From Sulfitobacter sp. LCG007 (GTDB taxonomy: Bacteria > Pseudomonadota > Alphaproteobacteria > Rhodobacterales > Rhodobacteraceae), in contig NZ_CP161805.1 in NCBI RefSeq assembly GCF_040801785.1, forward strand, positions 2,046,001 through 2,110,000: 64,000 bases of DNA, given 5' to 3'. Position numbers and translations under genes: made by a program. This document shows, piece by piece, positions 39,106 to 48,085 of this stretch. Each line of letters begins with the position of its first letter. Position 1 is the stretch's first letter. The notes below the pieces were generated by a model, which had not been told where the DNA came from, did not search any database, and saw nothing but the letters and a program-made list of their open reading frames with translations.

Positions 39106-40536
39106 ATGCAACATTTTCCTATCTTTCTCGATCTGAGCGACCAGCGCGTCGCGCTTTCCGGCGGCGGTGAGGCGGCGCTGGCCAAGCTGCGCCTGCTGCT
39201 CAAGACTCCCGCCGCGATCACGGTCTATGCCCCCGACGCCGCGCCGGAGATCCTGGACTGGCACGCAACCGGACGGCTCGAACATGTGGCGCGCGCAGTC
39301 GCTCCCGGCGACATTGGCGGCGCGGCTCTTTTCTATGCGGCGGATGAAGATGCGATCGAGGATGCGCGCACCGCCGCCATCGCGCGGGCCGAGGGCGTGC
39401 TGGTCAATGTCGTCGACAACCTTCAGGACAGCGGCTTCATCACGCCTGCCATTGTCGATCGCGACCCGGTCACCGTTGCGATCGGGACCGAGGGCGCGGC
39501 GCCCGTGCTGGCGCGCGCCATCAAGGCCGATCTCGAGGAGCGCCTGCCCCCGACGCTTGGGCGGCTCGCCCGGATCGGAAAAAATTTCCGCCGCATGGCC
39601 GAGGCCCTGCCCTTCGGGAGGGCGAGACGCGACTTCTGGTCGGACTACTATTTCAGGACCGGTCCCGCCGCCGTGTCGCAAGGCGAAGATGCCGTCGAGA
39701 TCGCGCTTGATCAGCTGCTGAACGATCATCTCCACCGCAAGCCGCGCGACGCGCATGTCGCCTTTGTCGGCGCTGGACCAGGCGATCCCGAACTGCTGAC
39801 CCTGAAGGCCCGCAAGGCGCTCGACACCGCCGATGTGGTGATCCACGACCGGCTCGTGCCGAAGGCGATCCTTGAACTGGCACGCCGTGAGGCGCTGATG
39901 ATCGACGCCGGCAAGGAAGGCTTCGGTCCGTCTATCTCGCAGGAAGACATCAACGCCCTCATCGTGAAACATGCGGCGCAGGGCGCGCAGGTGGTACGCC
40001 TCAAGGGCGGCGACGCCACCGTCTTCGGACGGCTGGACGAAGAGATCGACGCGGTCGAAGCGGCAGGGATCGCCTGGAGCATCGTGCCAGGGATCACCGC
40101 GGCCTCGGCCTCGGTTGCCGCCATCGGCCAAAGCCTTACCCGGCGTGGGCGCAACTCTTCTGTGCGCTTCCTCACAGGCCATGACACGAAGGGCTTCGCC
40201 GATCACGACTGGAAATCCTTGGCCCGTCCCGGCGAGGTGGCCGCGATCTACATGGGCAAGAAATCCGCCCGCTTCGTGCAGGGCCGCCTGCTGATGCATG
40301 GCGCGGACCGCATGACGCCCGTGACGGTGATCGAGAATGCCTCGCGCCCCGAGCAGCGTGTTCTGGAAACGACGCTCGCCGAGCTGCCCTCAGCGCTTTC
40401 CGACGCCGAAATGAGCGGCCCCGCGCTAACCTTGCTGGGCCTTAACACACGCGCCGCGATGACGTGCTACGACACGTCTGCGGCGAACGAATTCGCGCCG
40501 CATCCTTCCGTGACCCCAGCCCAGGAGGCCCTGTGA
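39106..40536 (+). CDS. cysG: Siroheme synthase (CysG, multifunctional)
   Basis: The 476-residue enzyme makes siroheme, the cofactor of sulfite reductase. The N-terminal part is the dehydrogenase/ferrochelatase (MQHFPIFLDLSDQRVALSGG, with the NAD loop). The C-terminal part, from about residue 215, is uroporphyrinogen III methyltransferase (FVGAGPGDPELLTLKA, VVRLKGGDATVFGR, PGITAASA). I chose the ATG at 39106 by family alignment; an ATG at 39061 is in frame. It begins the sulfur operon and overlaps the next start by one base. Confidence 0.92.
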   Translation: MQHFPIFLDLSDQRVALSGGGEAALAKLRLLLKTPAAITVYAPDAAPEILDWHATGRLEHVARAVAPGDIGGAALFYAADEDAIEDARTAAIARAEGVLVNVVDNLQDSGFITPAIVDRDPVTVAIGTEGAAPVLARAIKADLEERLPPTLGRLARIGKNFRRMAEALPFGRARRDFWSDYYFRTGPAAVSQGEDAVEIALDQLLNDHLHRKPRDAHVAFVGAGPGDPELLTLKARKALDTADVVIHDRLVPKAILELARREALMIDAGKEGFGPSISQEDINALIVKHAAQGAQVVRLKGGDATVFGRLDEEIDAVEAAGIAWSIVPGITAASASVAAIGQSLTRRGRNSSVRFLTGHDTKGFADHDWKSLARPGEVAAIYMGKKSARFVQGRLLMHGADRMTPVTVIENASRPEQRVLETTLAELPSALSDAEMSGPALTLLGLNTRAAMTCYDTSAANEFAPHPSVTPAQEAL

Positions 40537-40850
40537 TGCCCAAGCAATTCACCCCCAAGGTCGTGACCGCAAATGCCCTTCTCGAAGGCGACGTGATCTA
40601 TCAGACCGCAGACGGCTGGACGCGCAAACTGGAGCAGGCCGAGGTCCTCACCGACGAGGCCGATGCCGAGCTGCGCCTGATCGAAGCCAGTCAGCAACGC
40701 GCCAAGGTGGTAGGCGCCTATCTTGCCGATGTGAAAATCGAAGGCGGACGACCCATCCCTGCCCATTTCCGGGAGGCGTTCCGGGCCAAGGGCCCGTCGA
40801 ACTATCCGCACGGCAAGCAGCAAGCAAAGGACAGGCGACCTCATGTATAG
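40536..40850 (+). CDS. DUF2849 domain protein of the sulfur operon
   Basis: This 104-residue protein is between cysG and cysI, overlapping both by a few bases. It begins MPKQFTPKVVTANALLEGDV and contains VIYQTADGWTRKLEQAEVLT and a C-terminal basic tail, matching DUF2849. It has no cysteine cluster or membrane segment. Its constant association with sulfite reductase genes in alphaproteobacteria suggests a supporting role in sulfite reduction. The function is unknown. Confidence 0.83.
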   Translation: MPKQFTPKVVTANALLEGDVIYQTADGWTRKLEQAEVLTDEADAELRLIEASQQRAKVVGAYLADVKIEGGRPIPAHFREAFRAKGPSNYPHGKQQAKDRRPHV

Positions 40851-42507
40851 CTATTCCGATTTCGATGCGGCGTTCGTGGCCGAGCGCAACCGTCAGTTCC
40901 GCGCCCAGGTGGAACGCCGCATCGACGGCTCGCTCACCGAAGACGAGTTCAAGCCCCTGCGCCTGATGAACGGTCTCTACCTGCAGCTTCACGCCTACAT
41001 GCTGCGGGTGGCGATTCCCTACGGGACGCTTTCGAGCCGTCAAATGTACAAGCTCGCCGATATCGCCGAGCGCTGGGACAAGGGCTATGGCCATTTCACC
41101 ACGCGCCAGAACATCCAGTTCAACTGGCCCGAACTGCGCGACGTGCCCGATATCCTGGATGCGCTGGCCGAGGTGGACATGCACGCGATCCAGACCTCCG
41201 GAAACACCATCCGCAACGTGACAGCGGACCACTTCGCCGGTGCCGCCGCCGACGAGATCGCCGATCCGCGCCCGGTGGCCGAGCTGATCCGCCAATGGTC
41301 CACCGATCACCCCGAGTTCCAGTTCCTGCCGCGCAAGTTCAAGGTGGCGGTCACCGGATCGCCCAACGACCGCGCCGTGACAAAGGCCCATGACATCGGC
41401 CTGCGCATGATCGAGCGCGACGGTGCGGCGGGTTTCGAAGTGATCGTTGGCGGCGGGCTCGGCCGGACGCCGATGATCGGCAAGGTGCTGCGCGATTTCC
41501 TGCCGCGCGAGGATCTGTTGCCCTACCTCGAGGCGATCGTGTCGGCCTACAACGTCCTCGGGCGGCGCGACAACAAGTACAAGGCGCGCATCAAGATCAC
41601 CGTGCATGAAAACGGTCTCGACCAGATCCGCGCGCGGGTGGAAGAGCGTTTCGCCCTGATCCGCCCGCAGTTCACCGGCGTCGACCAGCAGATGCTCGCG
41701 GCGATTGAAGAGGATTTCGCGGCACCCGATTTCGTCGAGAAATCGCTCGCCCCCTTCGAGAGCGCCTACACCAACGATCCGGTCTTCCGGTCGTGGGTTG
41801 ACACCAATGTCGCCGAGCACCGTGCGAAGGGTCATGCGATCGTGTCGATCAGCCTGAAGGCGCACGGACAGACCCCCGGCGATGCGTCGGCCGGGCAGAT
41901 GCGGGTGATGGCGAGGCTGGCGCGCGAGTTCGCTTATGACGAGCTGCGCATCAGCCACGAGCAGAACGTGATCCTGCCCCATGTACACAGGGCCGACCTG
42001 CCCGCGATCCATGCGACGCTGAAAGAGCACGGACTGGCCACGGCCAATATCGGGCTGATCTCGGACATAATCGCCTGCCCCGGCATGGATTACTGCGCGC
42101 TGGCCACGGCTCGCTCGATCCCGATTGCGCAGGAAATCGCAACACGGTTCGACGAGTTGAAGCTCGAGCACGATATCGGGCCACTCAAGATCAAGATCTC
42201 GGGCTGCATCAATGCCTGCGGGCACCACCATGTCGGGCATATCGGCATTCTCGGGCTCGACCGGGCGGGGGTGGAGAATTACCAGATCACGCTGGGCGGC
42301 GACGGCACCGAGGATGCCGCCATCGGCGAACGCGCGGGGCCGGGTTTCTCGGCGGAAGATATCGTCCCGGCCATCGAGCGGATCGTGGAGGCCTATCTCG
42401 GCGCGCGCGAAGCTCCCTCGGAGACCTTTCTGCAGACGTACCGACGTCTCGGCATGGCGCCTTTCAAGGCCGCGCTCTACCCGGAAGCCCGTGCCGATGC
42501 CGCTTGA
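40843..42507 (+). CDS. cysI: Nitrite/sulfite reductase hemoprotein
   Basis: This 554-residue siroheme and [4Fe-4S] enzyme reduces sulfite to sulfide with six electrons. The early arginine-rich region and GHFTTRQNIQFNW are typical. The cluster cysteines lie in ACPGMDYCALA and SGCINACGHHH near residues 410-460. The operon position after cysG and before cysH supports assimilatory sulfite reduction. A ferredoxin-type electron donor is likely because no flavoprotein cysJ is present; fpr at the end of the operon could feed it. Confidence 0.93.
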   Translation: MYSYSDFDAAFVAERNRQFRAQVERRIDGSLTEDEFKPLRLMNGLYLQLHAYMLRVAIPYGTLSSRQMYKLADIAERWDKGYGHFTTRQNIQFNWPELRDVPDILDALAEVDMHAIQTSGNTIRNVTADHFAGAAADEIADPRPVAELIRQWSTDHPEFQFLPRKFKVAVTGSPNDRAVTKAHDIGLRMIERDGAAGFEVIVGGGLGRTPMIGKVLRDFLPREDLLPYLEAIVSAYNVLGRRDNKYKARIKITVHENGLDQIRARVEERFALIRPQFTGVDQQMLAAIEEDFAAPDFVEKSLAPFESAYTNDPVFRSWVDTNVAEHRAKGHAIVSISLKAHGQTPGDASAGQMRVMARLAREFAYDELRISHEQNVILPHVHRADLPAIHATLKEHGLATANIGLISDIIACPGMDYCALATARSIPIAQEIATRFDELKLEHDIGPLKIKISGCINACGHHHVGHIGILGLDRAGVENYQITLGGDGTEDAAIGERAGPGFSAEDIVPAIERIVEAYLGAREAPSETFLQTYRRLGMAPFKAALYPEARADAA

Positions 42508-43264
42508 TCGCAACGCCACCGCGACCGATGCGGCGCGGATCGAGCACCTGCGCTCGACCGCGGCGCGGCTGAATGCCGAACTGCGCCACCACGGCGCCGT
42601 CGACGTGCTGCGCGCCGCTGTGCGCGAGATTCCCGACCTTGCGCTGGTGTCGAGCTTCGGTGCCGAATCGGTGGCCCTGCTGCACCTCGCGGCGATGGTG
42701 AAGAAGGACCTGCCGGTGATCTTCATCGACACCGAGATGCTTTTCGCCGAGACGCTGGTGTACCAGCAGGAGCTGAGCGAACGCCTTGGTCTGCGCGACG
42801 TGCGTATCATCCGCTCCGACGAGGTGGCCGCACAGGATCCGGACGGCACGCTGCACAAGCGCGATACCGATGCCTGCTGCTTTCTGCGCAAGACGGTGCC
42901 GCTGAACCGGGCGCTCGAAGGCTTCGGAGGATGGATCACGGGGCGCAAGCGCTTCCAGTCAGGCACGCGCGCCGAGCTCGCGTTCTTCGAGGTCGAGACA
43001 CCCGCCGACGCGCCCGCCCGGCTCAAGGTCAACCCGCTGGCCTTCTGGGAAGCATCGGACGTGTCGGATTACATCGCCGAGAACCGGTTGCCGCGCCATC
43101 CGCTGGTCGCGAAAGGCTACCCTTCGATCGGCTGCGCCCCCTGCACCACGCCGGTGCGCGAGGGTGAGGATCCCCGCGCAGGGCGCTGGCGAGAAACGCA
43201 AAAAGACGAATGCGGCATCCATTTCGTGGATGGCAAGCTCGTCCGCACAGGAGCACCGACATGA
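42497..43264 (+). CDS. cysH: Assimilatory adenylylsulfate (APS) reductase
   Basis: This 255-residue PAPS/APS reductase has the sulfate-binding segment SSFGAESVALLHL. The two cysteine pairs that hold a [4Fe-4S] cluster are CCFLRKTVPL (near residues 126-128) and GCAPCT (near 213-216), with the catalytic cysteine in ECGIH. The cluster cysteines mark the APS-using type. It overlaps cysI by 11 bases. Sulfate activation genes (cysD, cysN, cysC) are not in the window. Confidence 0.92.
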   Translation: MPLDRNATATDAARIEHLRSTAARLNAELRHHGAVDVLRAAVREIPDLALVSSFGAESVALLHLAAMVKKDLPVIFIDTEMLFAETLVYQQELSERLGLRDVRIIRSDEVAAQDPDGTLHKRDTDACCFLRKTVPLNRALEGFGGWITGRKRFQSGTRAELAFFEVETPADAPARLKVNPLAFWEASDVSDYIAENRLPRHPLVAKGYPSIGCAPCTTPVREGEDPRAGRWRETQKDECGIHFVDGKLVRTGAPT

Positions 43265-43662
43265 GCATCATCGTCACCGACAGCGGCTTTGCGGCGGATG
43301 ACTGGAGCCACGGCTTCGCGGCCTTGGGTGCGGCCAACGACCTGGGCGCCATCGACGTACCGTCGGATGCGGATGCACAGGCGATCCCGCTTTGCGGCGG
43401 GCTCGAGATGATCCGCGTCGATTTCCCCTCCTCCGCCGATGGACGCGGGTTCACCATCGCAAGAACCCTGCGCCTGCGCGGCTATAAGGGCCGTCTGCGC
43501 GCGCGCGGCCATGTGCTGGCCGACCAGTACGCGATGGCGCGTCGTTCCGGCTTTGACGAGGTCGAGATTTCCGAGGATCTCGCCGCCCGACAGCCGGCGG
43601 ACCAGTGGATTTTCCGCGCCGACTGGAAGGCCCATGACTATCAGGCGCGCCTGCGCGGCTGA
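43261..43662 (+). CDS. DUF934 protein of the sulfur operon
   Basis: This 133-residue protein starts within the cysH stop (ATGA overlap). It shows the DUF934 pattern IRVDFPSSADGRGFTIARTL and RARGHVLADQYAMARRSGFDEVEI. The family is regularly encoded next to assimilatory sulfite reductase and often described as an oxidoreductase-associated protein. The biochemical role is unproven. Confidence 0.85.
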   Translation: MSIIVTDSGFAADDWSHGFAALGAANDLGAIDVPSDADAQAIPLCGGLEMIRVDFPSSADGRGFTIARTLRLRGYKGRLRARGHVLADQYAMARRSGFDEVEISEDLAARQPADQWIFRADWKAHDYQARLRG

Positions 43663-43730
43663 TTGAGCGCTTTCAAACCGATCCCGCAACTTCTACACAG
43701 GGCGCGGCTTCCCCGCCGCGCAGAGCAAAC

Positions 43731-44579
43731 ATGACCGAGCAGAGACCCGTGACACAGGCAACCGCAACCAGGATACCGGCCCTTCCCGACGCCCAGACCG
43801 TGACCGAGGTGAAGCACTGGACCGACCGGCTGTTCTCCTTCCGCGTGACACGTCCGGCATCGCTGCGATTCCGCTCGGGCGAATTCGTGATGATCGGCCT
43901 GATGGGCGATCCCGATCCCGTGACCGGGCGTCAGAAACCGATCCTGCGCGCCTATTCCATCGCAAGTCCCGCGTGGGATGACGATCTCGAGTTCTATTCG
44001 ATCAAGGTGCAGGACGGGCCGCTGACATCGAGATTGCAGAACATCCGGCCCGGCGACGAGATCATCCTCAGGCCGAAACCCGTGGGAACGCTGGTCCATG
44101 ACGCCCTGCTGCCCGGCAAGCGTCTGTGGTTCTTCGCAACAGGCACGGGATTCGCCCCCTTCGCCTCGCTGCTGCGCGAACCCGAGACATACGAGAAGTT
44201 CGAAGAGGTGATCGTCACGCATACCGTGCGCGATCTGGCCGAGCTCGAATACGGACGCCAGCTGATCGAGGACCTGCAGTCTGACGAATTGATGCAGGAC
44301 CTGATCGGGCCCGAGAACCTCGCCAAGATCCGCTACTATCCGACGACCACGCGCGAAGAAAGTCCGAGGATGGGCCGCATCACGACGCTGCTTCAGGACG
44401 GTTCCGTGTTCAGGGATCTCGGCATCGACGGCATTACCCCCGAAACCGACCGCGCGATGGTCTGCGGATCGCTGCCGTTCAACCATGACATGAAGGCGGT
44501 GCTGGAAGGGTTCGGCCTTGAGGAAGGGGCGAATTCCGACCCCAAGCACTTCGTGGTCGAAAAGGCCTTCGTCGGCTGA
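43731..44579 (+). CDS. fpr: Ferredoxin--NADP(+) reductase
   Basis: This 282-residue flavoprotein transfers electrons between NADPH and ferredoxin. It has the FAD motif ILRAYSIASPAWDD, the second FAD contact around KVQDGPLTSRLQ, and the NADP-binding motif FFATGTGFAPFASL. AVCGS-like AMVCGSLPFNHDM and C-terminal VVEKAFVG fit the bacterial fpr group. It closes the cys cluster after a 68-base gap and probably supplies electrons to CysI through ferredoxin. Confidence 0.92.
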   Translation: MTEQRPVTQATATRIPALPDAQTVTEVKHWTDRLFSFRVTRPASLRFRSGEFVMIGLMGDPDPVTGRQKPILRAYSIASPAWDDDLEFYSIKVQDGPLTSRLQNIRPGDEIILRPKPVGTLVHDALLPGKRLWFFATGTGFAPFASLLREPETYEKFEEVIVTHTVRDLAELEYGRQLIEDLQSDELMQDLIGPENLAKIRYYPTTTREESPRMGRITTLLQDGSVFRDLGIDGITPETDRAMVCGSLPFNHDMKAVLEGFGLEEGANSDPKHFVVEKAFVG

Positions 44580-44597
44580 AATCGTCCGATGCGAAAT

Positions 44598-44633
44598 AAA
44601 ACCCCCGCGCAGGCTGCCCTGCGCGGGGGTTTT
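44598..44633. terminator. Bidirectional terminator between fpr and the Ala-rich gene
   Basis: AAAACCCCCGCGCAGG (44598-44613) and CCTGCGCGGGGGTTTT (44618-44633) form a 16-bp perfect stem around CTGC. T runs occur on both strands, so it can end both convergent transcripts. Confidence 0.9.
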
Positions 44634-44653
44634 AGTTCCGGCGGTGTCGTGCG

Positions 44654-45448
44654 TCAGTAATCGAGCGCGCCGTTCACCCGTTCAAGTGCCGCGCGCAGAA
44701 GCTCGGGGTTGCCCTCAGCCGCCTCGAGCGAGGATGAGAAGGTCTGCTTCTGCACATCGTCGAGCGACGAGGCCGCGATGATCCGCTTGGCTTCCTCGAG
44801 GTCGAAGTTCTCGACCGTCAGCGCATCCGGAACCGGACCGCCCGCGGCACTGGCCTCATCGCTCTCGGCGTCGGTCTGAACGACACCGTCCTGATCGGCT
44901 TCGACACTGGCGCCGTTGGTATTTTCCGACGCCGTTCCCGCCTCCTGTTCGGCATCCGCATTGTCGAGCGCTTCGGGCGCAGTCGCCGCCGGCGCGTCCG
45001 TCGCGGCGTCATTTGCCGCATCGGCCTCGGCGCCGAGTTGCTGCACGGCATCCTGTGCTTCGCGTGCCGCGTTCTCAAGCGCTTCCTGCGTCTGCTGCGC
45101 CGCGTTGCTCAGCGCCCCGCCTGCCGCCGCCGCGGCATCGCCCGCCGCCTCCGCCGCCTCGCCAAGCGCCTCGGTGGCCTTGTCGGCCGCCGTTTCCGCG
45201 GCACTCACCGCATCGTCAGCAGCCTCTTCGGTTGCCGCCGCTGCATCTTGCGCGGCCGTTTGGGCATCGCCCGCCGCTTCGTCTGTTGCATCCGCCGCCG
45301 CATCGGCAGCCTCTTCGGCCGCGGTTTCGGTCTGGCCGACCGCATCCGCCGCGTCCTGTGCCGCCTCCTGGGGGGTCTGCCCGGTGTAAAGCAGATAGGC
45401 CCCGAAGGCGACGAGCAGCGCAACGATGATCCAAATGACATTTCTCAT
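44654..45448 (-). CDS. Alanine-rich membrane-anchored amphipathic protein
   Basis: This 264-residue protein has one N-terminal membrane anchor (MRNVIWIIVALLVAFGAYLL). A long low-complexity part rich in Ala, Asp, Glu, Gln and Thr (about residues 30-160) looks like continuous amphipathic helix, with near-repeats of AADAAADATDEAAGDA type. The acidic linker leads to a C-terminal block DLEEAKRIIAASSLDDVQKQ, which looks folded and repeats like a small helical domain. It has no recognised family. The start at 45448 is preferred because the membrane segment begins there. Confidence 0.7.
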   Translation of the reverse strand: MRNVIWIIVALLVAFGAYLLYTGQTPQEAAQDAADAVGQTETAAEEAADAAADATDEAAGDAQTAAQDAAAATEEAADDAVSAAETAADKATEALGEAAEAAGDAAAAAGGALSNAAQQTQEALENAAREAQDAVQQLGAEADAANDAATDAPAATAPEALDNADAEQEAGTASENTNGASVEADQDGVVQTDAESDEASAAGGPVPDALTVENFDLEEAKRIIAASSLDDVQKQTFSSSLEAAEGNPELLRAALERVNGALDY

Positions 45449-45649
45449 GATTTTCGACCCCATCTCTGTCAAGCGCCCTGCGCGTTTCGATCTTCGCGAT
45501 CTCATGACAGATGGGGTCGAACCCGGGAAGGGACAAGTCGATTTTTCTGACCCATAGGCTCTGAATCGCTTACTTTGCAGCTTGAAGTGATACCGGGCGC
45601 AGGTTAGCTTGCCGCCTCAGATTTCGTTCACAATCAAAGGACTTCAACC

Positions 45650-46195
45650 ATCGCTCGCAGACCCCACAACGCGCCGCCGACCCGTGACACAGGCCCGCGC
45701 GTAAACGAGAAGATCCGGGGCGGAGATATCCGCCTCATCGGCGCAGACGGAGAAAACGTGGGCGTCGTGTCCCCGGACCGCGCGCTTGAAATGGCAGAGG
45801 AAGCAGGGCTCGACCTGGTCGAGATATCTCCCAACGCGAAGCCCCCCGTCTGCAAGATCATGGATTTCGGAAAGTACAAGTACGAGACCCAGAAGCGCGA
45901 AGCCGAGGCCCGCAAGAAGCAAAAGACGATCGAGATCAAGGAGGTCAAGTTCCGTCCCAACACGGACACGAACGATTATGACGTCAAGATGCGCAACGTC
46001 TTCAAGTTCCTGGAAAACGGGGACAAGGTCAAAGTCACCCTGCGTTTCCGGGGCCGCGAGATGGCGCACCAGAACCTCGGTCGCGAACTGCTCGAGCGGG
46101 TCGCTGCGGACACCAAGGATATCGGCCGGGTCGAGAACTTCCCCAAGATGGAAGGCCGGCAGATGGTGATGCTGATCGGGCCTCTGCCGAAATAG
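45650..46195 (+). CDS. infC: Translation initiation factor IF-3 with an ATC start codon
   Basis: IF-3 keeps ribosomal subunits apart and proofreads the start codon. Standard ATG, GTG or TTG starts give only internal forms (for example GTG at 45758). The frame extends upstream to ATC at 45650, eight bases after AAAGGA, giving the known N-terminus [20 protein letters not shown] and 181 residues. The domain linker [19 protein letters not shown] and C-terminal [16 protein letters not shown] are present. infC genes use rare start codons so IF-3 can repress its own synthesis. Confidence 0.9.
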   Translation: MARRPHNAPPTRDTGPRVNEKIRGGDIRLIGADGENVGVVSPDRALEMAEEAGLDLVEISPNAKPPVCKIMDFGKYKYETQKREAEARKKQKTIEIKEVKFRPNTDTNDYDVKMRNVFKFLENGDKVKVTLRFRGREMAHQNLGRELLERVAADTKDIGRVENFPKMEGRQMVMLIGPLPK

Positions 46196-46222
46196 GCCTA
46201 TTCGGGCCGCTGCAGAAACACG

Positions 46223-46250
46223 AACGCCCCCGTTTCCGGGGGCGTTTCCA
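46223..46250. terminator. Terminator between infC and the OmpA-family gene
   Basis: AACGCCCCC (46223-46231) pairs with GGGGGCGTT (46238-46246) around GTTTCC and is followed by T residues. It lies between convergent genes. Confidence 0.75.
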
Positions 46251-46268
46251 TTTGCGCAAGCAGACCGT

Positions 46269-47897
46269 TCAGGCGTCGGTGCGGCGCAGCAGGTCGGTGA
46301 TGTTGCGCACCACCGCGCGGCGGTTGCGCTGCTCGGCACCGTCGGTCTGAACGACGAGATCGCTTTCGCCGTAGCCCTGCACGATCATGTTCTCGGCCGG
46401 CACGTCGAAATACTCCGTCAGCGCAAGCGCGAGCGATTCCGCGCGCCGGTCGGAAAGTGCGAGGTTATAGGCCGCATCGCCCACGGCGTCGGTATGCCCC
46501 TCGACCAGCACCACCGTGCGCGGCTCGTCCTCGATCAGGTCCCGCAGGGCGGCGCCGATGCGCGCGAGGCTCTCGGCCTGACGCGGCTCGATCGCGGCCG
46601 ATCCGGTATTGAAGCGAACCGAGCTCAGCTCGATCTCGGGCGCGAGATCGCGCACCTCGGCGATCTGACGCACCTGCCGGAGCGAAAAGCTGCGCCCCGC
46701 ATCCTCGACCTCTGCCGCCTCGAGCGCTCGCCGCAGCGCGTCCTCGTCGTTTGCATCGATCGGCCCGCGGCCCGGACGTGCCCTCGGCAGCTGCGAGGTG
46801 ATGACCTCCTGTTCGCCCTGGGTATCGTCAAAGAGGGTATAGGCCTCGCCTTGCGGGGAAATCAGTGTCCGGCTCAGAAGCGACCCGTCGTAGTCGCGGA
46901 TCGTGACGATCTGCGACCCGTCGGGTTCGTTCGTGATCGTGCGGGTGGAGCCGTCCGAGAATGTCTCTGTGCGCATCTCGTTGCCCGGACGGCGCAGCAG
47001 CGCATCGTCGTCCTTCATCACATAAAGCTCGCCGCCGCGATCGACGACCACACGGTCATCGCTCGTGGCGACGACCTCATCGCCGTTGTTGAGGATGCTG
47101 CCGACCACGAAGGCCCCCGCCCCCAGCAGAAGGGCTTTCTCGAGCGTGCTCAATCCGCCGTCATCGTCGTCATCGTCGTCGTCCCGGGCATCCGCACGGC
47201 GCTCCTCGCGCAGCCTGTCGCGGAATTCCTGGTTGCTCTTGCGGGTGTTCCTGTCGGTGAATTTCTCGGTGCGCACTTCCGCGTCCTTCGCGGAGTCCTT
47301 GGCCGAGGCGGCCGCCGCGCGGCGCTGCCGCTTCTTCTCGGCTTCGCGACGCTCGGCCTTCAGCTTTTCCTTCTCGGCCTTGCTCAGGTCGCGGGCATCC
47401 GTGGCCTTCGCATCCCGGCGCGCGTCGTCCTGGCTGGCCTTGCGCTGCTTGTCATCGCCGGCAGCGGCCTTCCTGACCGCGTCATCATTGCCGGAATCGT
47501 CCCTGGCGGCGGCACCGCTCGTTTTGCCGTCCTTGCCTGCCTCGGCCTTTTTGGCACTTTCGTCCTTGCGCGCCGTTTCCCTGGCTTCGTCCTTCCTTTC
47601 GGATTTCTCAGCTCTTTCGGCCTTCTTGCCCGAGCTGTCGCCCTTCGCATTGTCATCCCTGGCCGCCTTCCTTGCGGCCTTGTCGTTCTTCTCGCCCTTC
47701 GCGTTATCGGCCTTCCTGTCCGATTTCTTGCCGTCCTTCTTGGCCTTGCCGGAATTGCCATCCGTGACGACACATTTGCCGTTCTCCATCTTGCCCTTGC
47801 AGACATCGGCGGCGCTTTGCGCCGAAACGATGCCAGCGGGCAGGCTCAGTGCGACGCACAGGGTCAGCGTGGTCGTGGATTTCAGGAATTGCTTCAT
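46269..47897 (-). CDS. OmpA-family protein with a long charged region
   Basis: This 542-residue envelope protein has a signal peptide (about residues 1-26, ending VSA) and a short Cys pair (DVCKGKMENGKC). A Lys/Asp/Arg/Glu-rich stretch covers about residues 45-245 and is probably disordered; it ends in a run of Asp. A hydrophobic glycine-rich segment (LLLGAGAFVVGSIL) and a beta-rich middle follow. The C-terminal OmpA peptidoglycan-binding domain has VEGHTDAVGDAAYNLALSDR. The gene is monocistronic. The charged part may span or coat the cell wall; the role is unknown. Confidence 0.83.
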   Translation of the reverse strand: MKQFLKSTTTLTLCVALSLPAGIVSAQSAADVCKGKMENGKCVVTDGNSGKAKKDGKKSDRKADNAKGEKNDKAARKAARDDNAKGDSSGKKAERAEKSERKDEARETARKDESAKKAEAGKDGKTSGAAARDDSGNDDAVRKAAAGDDKQRKASQDDARRDAKATDARDLSKAEKEKLKAERREAEKKRQRRAAAASAKDSAKDAEVRTEKFTDRNTRKSNQEFRDRLREERRADARDDDDDDDDGGLSTLEKALLLGAGAFVVGSILNNGDEVVATSDDRVVVDRGGELYVMKDDDALLRRPGNEMRTETFSDGSTRTITNEPDGSQIVTIRDYDGSLLSRTLISPQGEAYTLFDDTQGEQEVITSQLPRARPGRGPIDANDEDALRRALEAAEVEDAGRSFSLRQVRQIAEVRDLAPEIELSSVRFNTGSAAIEPRQAESLARIGAALRDLIEDEPRTVVLVEGHTDAVGDAAYNLALSDRRAESLALALTEYFDVPAENMIVQGYGESDLVVQTDGAEQRNRRAVVRNITDLLRRTDA

Positions 47898-48085
47898 GCC
47901 GAGTTACTCCGTGGACTGGTGACGCAAACCGCGGCCACCGCGTTCGAAGTTTCTTATGCGTGCCCCGGCCGGATATGCGATATCAACGCCGCGGTAAGGC
48001 ACCGACATCCGATAACGAACGAGGCCGCGCAGGTGGTAACGCCATGCGCGGCCAATCCGTTCCGGCCCGTATTGTGAAGCTGCGG

